From Helicobacteraceae bacterium (lineage in GTDB: Bacteria; Campylobacterota; Campylobacteria; Campylobacterales; Sulfurimonadaceae), in NCBI GenBank assembly GCA_947497635.1, contig CANMHZ010000040.1, positions 1-8,512 of the forward strand: 8,512 nt of DNA, in the 5' to 3' direction. Shown here one piece after another: positions 1 through 7,400 of the stretch (its first letter is position 1; every line of letters starts with the position of its first letter). A program made the position numbers and the translations under genes. Below the pieces are notes generated by a model. That model worked only from the letters and a program-made list of their open reading frames with translations. It had not been told where the DNA came from and did not search any database.

Positions 1-504
1 AAGCCAGTAGAGGACATTTATGCTTTTTCCATAAAAAAGGATGAAGAAAAACCCGAGGAAATTGATGAAAAACCTTTTGAAAAAGAGTTCTTTGATCTTA
101 ATGTTCCAGAGGTTGCAAAAGAAGTAGAACCAGTAAAAGTTATTGAAGAAGAATCTATTAAAGAGCCAGAAGTTGTTCCAGAATCTTCCATAAACAACCA
201 TGTGGTTCTTCATTATGATATACATTCCACAGCAAGACAACTTGGAATTGATAACTCTTTTATGCAAGAATTAATTGATGAATACAAAGCTGATGCACAT
301 ATCATAGCCGAGGAAATTTTTAATGCAATCAGTGCTTTTGACACCACTCTTTGGAATGAAAATGCGTCTAAGCTTAAGGGAATCAGTGATAACCTACGTC
401 TTAGTGAGATATCCGATGAACTTAGTGTTCTTATCAAAACTCATGATGCGCAAGAAGCTAAAAAAGCTTCTAGCCATCTTATGAGCTATCTCGATCAACT
501 TTAA
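1..504 (+). CDS. Partial signalling protein ending in an Hpt-like domain (5' end outside window)
   Basis: The frame is open from the first base to the TAA at 502-504, giving 167 visible codons, so only the C-terminal part is seen. An in-frame GTG at 202 is an unlikely start: it has no Shine-Dalgarno sequence and the frame upstream reads as a coherent acidic protein. About residues 1-67 are a Glu/Pro/Val/Lys-rich, probably disordered linker. From about 208 to 501 the protein reads as a helical Hpt domain: a helix with FMQELIDEY, a second amphipathic helix, then the signature region ASKLKGISDNL (364-396). In the Hpt family this motif is normally A-H-x-L-K-G, the His being the phosphate acceptor; here that position is Ser (367-369). 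Hpt domains relay phosphate between receivers of hybrid kinases, which suits the kinase gene 12 bases downstream. Whether this copy relays anything is doubtful. The N-terminal domain is unknown. Coding call is firm; the Hpt assignment is likely but made from pattern only. Confidence 0.82.
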   Translation, partial: KPVEDIYAFSIKKDEEKPEEIDEKPFEKEFFDLNVPEVAKEVEPVKVIEEESIKEPEVVPESSINNHVVLHYDIHSTARQLGIDNSFMQELIDEYKADAHIIAEEIFNAISAFDTTLWNENASKLKGISDNLRLSEISDELSVLIKTHDAQEAKKASSHLMSYLDQL

Positions 505-516
505 GAGGAACCGACC

Positions 517-3500
517 ATGCAATTAGGACTTAAAAATCGACTTCGCCTTATCAGTCTCCTTCCGATTCTGATTTTGTTTTCACTCGCCAGTTATTACGTT
601 TATAGCTCTTATTTGAGTTATAAATCAGCACAAGTGTTACAAACACATCTTGAAAAGACGAAACAACTTAATGAGCTTATTAGTAATATCGGGCGTGAGC
701 GTGGTATGACGGTAATGTTTTTAGGAAATGCGTCAACTGCTACTTTTAAATCGCTACAAGCGCAGCGTGTCGTTGTTGATCAAAAGATCAAAGAGTTCAG
801 TGCTGATAAGGAATCGTCACAGATTACTGAAATTATTGCAAAATTGGAAAAAGGTCGTAAAGAGTCACGTTCATCCATTGATGCAAAAACCGCTAATTTT
901 AATAAAATTTTTGATGATGTATATGGACAATCACAAACGAATTTATTAGGTCATCTAACTACCTTATTTTCCATTCAATCGGATGATAAAATTACCTCTA
1001 TGGAGAGTAGTTACCTTTCCCTTGCAAGAGCTAGTGAATCCACCAGCTCTGAGCGTGACTATATTACGTATGTCCTATCTCGCGGAACACCACTACAAGA
1101 AAATGAAATCAGCAAGTGGTTTAGCTTAATCTCAAAAGCAGATGTTCTTAACTTTTATGACATTAATGACAAGAATCTTAAAGTAACTCTTGAAAAATCA
1201 CTTTTTAGTGAAGACACCGTTGATTTACTCCAAGATATTACAACAGAGCGTGGATCAATTCTTCAAAAAAGCGCCTTAGGAGCGTATGAAACACAATCAG
1301 GTATTTGGTTTGCTATGCTCTCTGAAAAAATTGACGCTATTGGTGAGACGGAAAAGCTGCTTCTTACTGCGATAGACGAACGAACGTCTAGCGTAAAAAC
1401 AGAAGCTCTTCAAATTCTTACGCTTTCCATTACGTTGTGGATTTTTTCACTTTTGATCGGGGTTTTAGGATTTCTTCTTTCTAACGAAATCGCCAAAAAT
1501 ATCAAAAATCTTGAATTGGTTCTTAAGCGCGTTGCTGAAGACACCCATGATAACGAAGCGGAAGAACTTAGCCATACTATCAACCTTGATACGGCAGAGG
1601 GATCTAATCAGGCGTACGCATTGCTTGAGCGTATTATTGGGCAAACTATGCACGATAAACAGTTTGCACTTGAAGCATCGGAAGCCAAATCGATGTTCTT
1701 GGCAAATATGTCCCATGAAATACGAACACCATTGAATGGTATCGTAGGGTTCACCGAATTACTCAAAGATACCGATCTTCATGACGAACAACGTGAGTTT
1801 ATTGATATTATCGAAAAAAGTTCTGAAAATCTTCTTGAAATTATCAATAACATCCTTGACCTCTCTAAAATTGAGAGTAACAAACTTGAAATCGAAGATA
1901 TTGCCTTTAATGCAATCGATGAGTTTGAAAGTGCTGTTGATGTTTATGCGGTTCGTGCATCTGAAAAACATATCGACCTTGGGTGCTTTATCGATCCTAG
2001 CCTTGAACGACCACTCAAAGGGGATCCTACCAAAATCAAAGAGGTTATTATCAATCTCCTCAGTAATGCTGTTAAATTTACCAACAGTGGTGGAACAGTC
2101 AACGTTGATGTTCGCCGTATTGAGAGCGACGAACATAATCGTGCCCATATACGCTTTAGTGTCAAAGATAGCGGTATCGGTGTTACCAGTGAGCAAAAAT
2201 CTCGTATTTTCGAGGCGTTCGGTCAAGCCGATACTTCGATTACACGTAAATACGGTGGTACAGGTTTGGGACTCACCATTTCGAGCCGTTTCGTAGAACT
2301 TATGGGAGGCAAACTTGATCTTGAAAGTGAGCCAGGAAGTGGGACCACCTTCTTCTTTACGTTATCATTCGAAGAGATTGAGAGCCTTAATGAACCTATT
2401 AAAGGATCTTTTTCAAATATCAATGCCGTTATCCATGAAAGTAAAACTAAGAAAAAAATTCAAACCACTTATTTGAAAGAGTATCTTGACTACCTTGGGG
2501 TGAGCTATACAACTTTTAATGAATTAGATGAACTAAAAATGTTAGAACGTCAAGTAAATTATGATTTGTTATTTGTTGACAATGACTATACCAACGATGA
2601 GGAATTGGTTCAATTTTCAGCTACGAATGAGCAATTTGTACTTATCACTAAATCGTATTACATGAAGAAAATAGACTCTATGGGTCTGAATTTGTTCAAA
2701 GTTCTTTATGAACCACTTAACAGTTCTAAAATACGTTCGGTACTTGAATCGTATGATGCAGAAGCATTCAATACGCGCAAACAAAAATCTTCACGTCGCA
2801 AGAAGTTTGATGAAAAGAATTCTCGATTTGCTGCTAATGTACTCGTTGCTGAAGACAATATCATTAATCAAAAGCTCATCAAGCGAACCCTTGAAGATTT
2901 AGGACTTACCATCACGTTGGCGAACAATGGTCTTGAAGCATTTGAAAAACGTAAAAATGGAGAATTTGATCTCATCTTTATGGATATTCAAATGCCTGTT
3001 CTTGATGGGATGGAAGCAACCCAAGAAATTCTCGATTTCGAAGAAGATTATGACCAAGCGCATGTCCCTATCATTGCCCTCACCGCAAATGCCCTTAAAG
3101 GGGATCGTGAACGCTTTATGTCAGTAGGTATGGATGAATACACCACGAAGCCGTTGGTACGTAGTGACATAATTAATTTGCTTAATAATTATCTCTCCCA
3201 TAAGATCGTGGAAATCAATGTTGTTCCTAAATCAGCAGAGGCTATTATTGGTGAGAAAGAGTCTCCTGTAGTTGCTGTTGAAGAACCTCAAGAAATCGTA
3301 GAAAATACGGTGGAAGCAATCGAAGAAAGTATTCCCCCAATTCCAGAAGAAGAAGTTGTCGTAGAAAAAATCCCTGAGCTGCAGCCTGAAGAGATTACAC
3401 TAGAAGAGATCATAGAGGTGCCAGGAGAGGCTGTTGCTAGCATAGTTTCTGCTTATGATGCTGATATCTTGTTGGCCAAACAAAATCCTATTGAGATGAA

Positions 3501-3804
3501 ACTTTTTGGTCGCATTCTTGATGATTTGGGCTACACTTATATTGGCGTTAACAGTAGTGATGCGCTGAAGAGTAATATAATGACTAAACGCTATAAGTTA
3601 GCATTATTCGATAAGACATTACCTAACCTTGACCTCAAGGAACTCTATGATACAATTCACTCTAATAACAACGACATATCGTTGGTCATGTTAACTGACC
3701 CTAATCTTGACACTGATCGAAACGATGTGCTGTACGTTCATGAGATGATTAAAAACATTATCAATAAAGACCTTTTACGTCTTGTATTTGAAAAATTTAT
3801 CTAA
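517..3804 (+). CDS. Membrane hybrid histidine kinase with NIT sensor and three receiver-type domains
   Basis: A 1095-residue sensor kinase that autophosphorylates on His and passes phosphate to Asp. The ATG is supported by AGAGGAA at 504-510, six bases upstream. Order: transmembrane segment about 10-32; periplasmic region about 33-298, all helical, with ER motifs at E61-R62-G63, E179-R180-D181 and E244-R245-G246 typical of NIT (nitrate/nitrite-sensing type) domains; second transmembrane segment about 300-321; short HAMP-like or signalling helix; HisKA with H400 in MSHEIRTP; HATPase_c with N box N513-LLSN, G1 D551-SGIG and G2 YGGTGLGL (579-586). Receiver 1 (about 634-748) is degenerate. Receiver 2 (about 775-893) is canonical: E779, D780, acceptor D823, T856, K878. 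A Glu/Pro/Val-rich linker (about 895-975) leads to receiver 3 (about 981-1095), also degenerate. It lies between an Hpt-like gene and a CheY-like gene, probably in one operon. Nitrate or nitrite as ligand is inference; NIT-type domains may bind other small molecules. No DNA-binding output is present. Confidence 0.95.
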   Translation: MQLGLKNRLRLISLLPILILFSLASYYVYSSYLSYKSAQVLQTHLEKTKQLNELISNIGRERGMTVMFLGNASTATFKSLQAQRVVVDQKIKEFSADKESSQITEIIAKLEKGRKESRSSIDAKTANFNKIFDDVYGQSQTNLLGHLTTLFSIQSDDKITSMESSYLSLARASESTSSERDYITYVLSRGTPLQENEISKWFSLISKADVLNFYDINDKNLKVTLEKSLFSEDTVDLLQDITTERGSILQKSALGAYETQSGIWFAMLSEKIDAIGETEKLLLTAIDERTSSVKTEALQILTLSITLWIFSLLIGVLGFLLSNEIAKNIKNLELVLKRVAEDTHDNEAEELSHTINLDTAEGSNQAYALLERIIGQTMHDKQFALEASEAKSMFLANMSHEIRTPLNGIVGFTELLKDTDLHDEQREFIDIIEKSSENLLEIINNILDLSKIESNKLEIEDIAFNAIDEFESAVDVYAVRASEKHIDLGCFIDPSLERPLKGDPTKIKEVIINLLSNAVKFTNSGGTVNVDVRRIESDEHNRAHIRFSVKDSGIGVTSEQKSRIFEAFGQADTSITRKYGGTGLGLTISSRFVELMGGKLDLESEPGSGTTFFFTLSFEEIESLNEPIKGSFSNINAVIHESKTKKKIQTTYLKEYLDYLGVSYTTFNELDELKMLERQVNYDLLFVDNDYTNDEELVQFSATNEQFVLITKSYYMKKIDSMGLNLFKVLYEPLNSSKIRSVLESYDAEAFNTRKQKSSRRKKFDEKNSRFAANVLVAEDNIINQKLIKRTLEDLGLTITLANNGLEAFEKRKNGEFDLIFMDIQMPVLDGMEATQEILDFEEDYDQAHVPIIALTANALKGDRERFMSVGMDEYTTKPLVRSDIINLLNNYLSHKIVEINVVPKSAEAIIGEKESPVVAVEEPQEIVENTVEAIEESIPPIPEEEVVVEKIPELQPEEITLEEIIEVPGEAVASIVSAYDADILLAKQNPIEMKLFGRILDDLGYTYIGVNSSDALKSNIMTKRYKLALFDKTLPNLDLKELYDTIHSNNNDISLVMLTDPNLDTDRNDVLYVHEMIKNIINKDLLRLVFEKFI

Positions 3805-3818
3805 ACAAGGAACTCTAA

Positions 3819-4196
3819 ATGGATGGTAAAAAGCTTAAGATTCTCGCAGTTGATGATGATATGATTAACTTGAAATTGTTAAAATCAATGTTGATGAAAT
3901 CACCGAATGTTAGCGCTATTGTAGAAGCCAAGAATGGTGCTGATGCAATCGGTATTCTCAAAAGTCAAGATGATATTGATATTATCTTACTTGATATACT
4001 TATGCCAGTTATGGGTGGTATTGAGATGTTAAAAGTGATTCGTGCAGATGACTCTCTTCGTCAACTTCCCGTCATCGTCCTTACAACGGATGAAACGAAA
4101 AAAGGGGAGGCATTGGAATGTGGTGCCAATGGTTTTCTTATGAAACCTATCCGTGAGAAAGATGTTCTCTCTAAAATTGCACAACTTACGATTTAA
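3819..4196 (+). CDS. Single-domain CheY-like response regulator
   Basis: A complete 125-residue receiver domain with nothing after it. AAGGAA at 3807-3812 precedes the ATG by six bases, and the gene starts 14 bases after the kinase stop, so co-transcription is likely. All receiver landmarks are present: the acidic residues D12-D13 (D14 also), acceptor D59 in LLDILMP, T89 in the VLTT switch position, and K109-P110 near the end. It should therefore be phosphorylatable on D59, most simply by the kinase just upstream, either directly from H400 or by a relay. With no effector domain it would act by protein contact, as CheY does on the flagellar motor or as single-domain relays do, or serve as a phosphate sink. 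True chemotaxis CheY is possible but less likely, since no chemotaxis gene is adjacent and the context is a hybrid kinase. The partner cannot be read from the sequence. Confidence 0.94.
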   Translation: MDGKKLKILAVDDDMINLKLLKSMLMKSPNVSAIVEAKNGADAIGILKSQDDIDIILLDILMPVMGGIEMLKVIRADDSLRQLPVIVLTTDETKKGEALECGANGFLMKPIREKDVLSKIAQLTI

Positions 4197-4211
4197 ATTC
4201 TACTTTCACTC

Positions 4212-4244
4212 TTCCCGTTAATGCGGGAATATTACTTCCCTTTT
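4212..4244 (+). terminator. Probable terminator of the signalling operon, with alternative hairpins
   Basis: TTCCCG (4212-4217) can pair with CGGGAA (4224-4229), and GGGAA (4225-4229) can instead pair with TTCCC (4236-4240), which is followed directly by TTTT (4241-4244). The second fold has rho-independent terminator geometry but a stem of only five pairs and a four-base T run. It begins 15 bases after the stop of the response regulator. Termination here is inference. Confidence 0.45.
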
Positions 4245-4440
4245 CGTGTTATGTTAAAGAGTAGTCTCTCAACCTATAGATCTACAGTTGCATAGCCCTT
4301 TAAATAATGCTGTCATCCACGCTATTATCATTACTATCTCCCAGACCATAAAGAGAAGTTGCTACATATATTATAATAGTGAAATCCAACAGTAATGGTC
4401 TTATTGGGTAAGTTCAAACTTTGCCGATGCGCACGCATAA

Positions 4441-4460
4441 AGACGTTGGAAGCAACGTCT
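4441..4460 (-). terminator. Hairpin just after the stop of the large minus-strand gene
   Basis: A perfect inverted repeat: AGACGTTG (4441-4448), four-base loop, CAACGTCT (4453-4460). On the minus strand it starts four bases after the TAA at 4467-4465 and is followed by TTTATG, so it fits a rho-independent terminator with a short U tail. On the + strand it is followed by CCGCTTATTG, a poor tail, so it probably works only for the minus-strand gene. Confidence 0.6.
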
Positions 4461-4464
4461 CCGC

Positions 4465-7400
4465 TTATTGCACAGCCGGTGCGTAGTCGTAGGTTAAGCC
4501 ACCACTTACAGTCGTTAGTTTACTAGACTTGCTATTAGTGCTGCTATTCGTTGTAGTCGTTTTCATACTTCCTGATGAACCTATCGGTGGAACGATACTG
4601 ATATTGAAGCACGGATGGGTTAAGCAATTGAGATTTGTTCCTGATGGGTCACTGTACGTCAATGCCGTCTGTCCGTACCATAACCATGACTCGGTGTCGA
4701 TATGGGCTTTTGCACTAAAAGGAATTGTTGTAGGGGGAGCAAACGTATACGATTTTACTCCATTAGTATACGTTGTACTCGTTGGTAAACTTCCAGCTGG
4801 CACTTGGGTTACAAGCGCATTTCCATCGGTTGTATCATTATGAAGTTTATTGATATACCACTGCGCATCATTACGGCTTGGTGAAAGTACAGTGCCTGCT
4901 AATGTCGGTGTATTGTATACTTCATACCATCCGTTTGCAATAGCGTCAGCAGTGTTTCCGAATACACGGATGTCACGAGGGATGATGCGACCGTAGACGA
5001 AAGTGGTGTTACTATTAGTCGTTAAATTAGTATCAGGAAGATAATTTATTTTGCTAGTAGCTAAAGAACTACAATTTCCTGATGTTTGACATTTGATTTG
5101 TAAGTTTTGCATTTGTAGCATAATAGGATTAAATGGTGTTGTCTGATTACGATCAAAATTTACAGTGAGATCAAAATTTATCGTACCATTCTTATCTTTC
5201 AAAAAACTGGTACTCGGAATTGATACATAGGGAGACGAGCTATTTGACACTGGGGATAAAACGGAAGCATTTGTATCACGCCAAAGATTTCCATTCGTAT
5301 CCTTTTCCTGGAAACGGTATCGCCAAAATGTTCCAGTTGGGTACTGATATACAGTTGGAAATGTCAGATTTGCATCAAGATTTACAGACTCAGCATAGCA
5401 GTTAGAAACAAAGTTATTTAACATCTCATTGCCTTGTCCTAATGCCTTAATTTCTCCCGAATAACGAACACCCATTTGATTACTTGTCTTTAAATCATGC
5501 ATATATGTCCAAACATTATTGTTGTTCTTTATATCCGTTGTAAATCCTGCCCCCTTGGTCATTTGAATAGTACTAATATCAAAAGTATAAGGTCTAAATG
5601 TCAGATTATAGTCATTATAGACAGTAGTAGGGGATGAGTTTTTCAAATGGCTTGAAGAGATATCACACCCTACCATGTTCGCATCATACGTGCTAGATGA
5701 ATTATAAACAGGGACGATATCACTACCGCTTACACAATCACCACCCGTTTGCCAATGTGTTCCAATATGATGTGCTGGTGTGGCTTGATCGGCTTCGGTC
5801 CAATTGGTATCGCGAATTTTTAATTCATATCTCCCTACATTATCATAATGATACATTTTATTTGTAACGGTTCCATTTATAAAAGAAAAAGATAGATTTT
5901 GATCATTTACATCATTGCATCCAGTGACGACATGACCATTCGTTGACCACAACATAGTTGTATTCTGATCTATAGTATACCCAGCTGTTGAATTTGAATT
6001 CTTATGATTAGTTGCATTGAGATCCATACGATACGAATAGCCAGCCGAAAGATTAGCATCATGAGCTGCAGAAATTAATCCCGTTGGATCTTTGATCTGT
6101 AAATTGAATGCTTCAGGACGGATCGTAAAATTATCACGTGAGCATACTTTGTTCGTTTTTAGCCCATAAACACATTCCATACATACATGTAGTTCATCAG
6201 CTGTCATCCCACTATTTCCGCCACCATTGCCATTACTTCCGCACCACGCTGTTATTGCCCCTGAATTACCATTAGGAGGGACAAATCCAGTATTGCACGA
6301 AGCACCTCCATAACTTGGGAAATTAGCAAGTTTATAGCTATTAGCTCCTAGCGTCTCAATTTTAAGAGTATCATTATTATCATTCACTACATTCCAACTA
6401 ATTCGAAATGCTGCATTCTTGCGCACATTTCCATAAAAAGAATCCTCAGTAACCCCAGTATTGAATCCCGTTCCAAAAATATCTTTGTTAAAATCGACAT
6501 TGGTTACATTCGTCGCTGAATTACCCATTAGTACCCATGCTCTACTTGTAATATTACTATCAGCGGTATTACAAGCCGTAATCGAATCAGAATAAGGGCT
6601 CAGGTCAATTATTTCTACTGCCAGCATTGCATTAGTCGCTTTTACTTTGTCCAAATTCACGGGATCAAATGAGACTATTTTTAAGTTCGTCGGACGATTC
6701 GCTATTTGTGTCGGAAGATTATACTTCACACTAGTCGAATCTGCATTCAGAGCCGACCCTGTGTTTAACAAGGGGTCAACGATATTGAATCCACCTGAAT
6801 TTGAATTGTATGCGACACCAAAACTATTATTAAAATCACTACATTTACGAATAGGCAATCCAGTAAAATCAATACCGAGTTGATCGTTACGATAACTTAC
6901 GAGATAAATATTTTCACTCGCATTTTGGTCACCGATTCGTGCATTATATTTAAATTTTGTAAGAGCATTTTTAGCAATATCTCCACCCATACTAGATGAC
7001 GCACCAACACCCAATAAGAATTTCGTAGTATTAGTATCACTATAAAATCCAGCCGTATCCAAGTCACTTGTAGCATCTGTTCTTATCGCATAGCTCGTTC
7101 CCGGTATCGGTGCGATACTCATACTACTGGCTACATAAGTCATCTCGCGAGGTTTATCAAATACTTTTTCAATAGCAACCTTTTTAGCCACTTCATTATT
7201 TTTATTTGTAATACCTACATCATAGGTGACCGTATCCCCTGATGATGGTATATGAGTTGATGTTACTAGTGCATTATTAAAGGAAACATCTTCGGTGTAA
7301 CATACATCGGGGGTATACAACTCAGTTGAAAATGCAAAAACACCCGGAAAATATTCATCTCCTCCACTACTAAGTGTAACAGTTGTTGCTGTTTGAGCAT

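Larger units (their letters stand above)
4197..4464. other. Convergent intergenic region
   Basis: 268 bases between the stop of the response regulator on the + strand and the stop of the large gene on the - strand. No convincing open frame or RNA gene is visible. Hairpins lie just beyond each stop codon, at 4212-4240 and 4441-4460, as expected between converging transcripts. The middle part, about 4250-4430, is AT-rich and contains an isolated TATAAT (4372-4377) without a recognisable -35 box. Confidence 0.7.

Noticed and set aside
202..204. GTG as the start of the Hpt-like gene
   Set aside because: No ribosome binding site precedes it and the frame is open with a coherent acidic coding pattern back to base 1.
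1759..2296. Long open frames on both strands overlapping the kinase domain
   Set aside because: They lie wholly inside the HisKA/HATPase_c coding region, have no recognisable protein features, and the kinase frame carries all the conserved motifs.
4372..4377. TATAAT as a promoter for a small RNA ending at the 4441-4460 hairpin
   Set aside because: No -35 element at a suitable distance, and the hairpin has no T run on the + strand. In AT-rich intergenic DNA such a hexamer is expected by chance.
4441..4460. Inverted repeat as an operator or mobile-element end
   Set aside because: Its position four bases after a stop codon and the T-rich tail on the minus strand fit a terminator better. No second copy or transposase is present.
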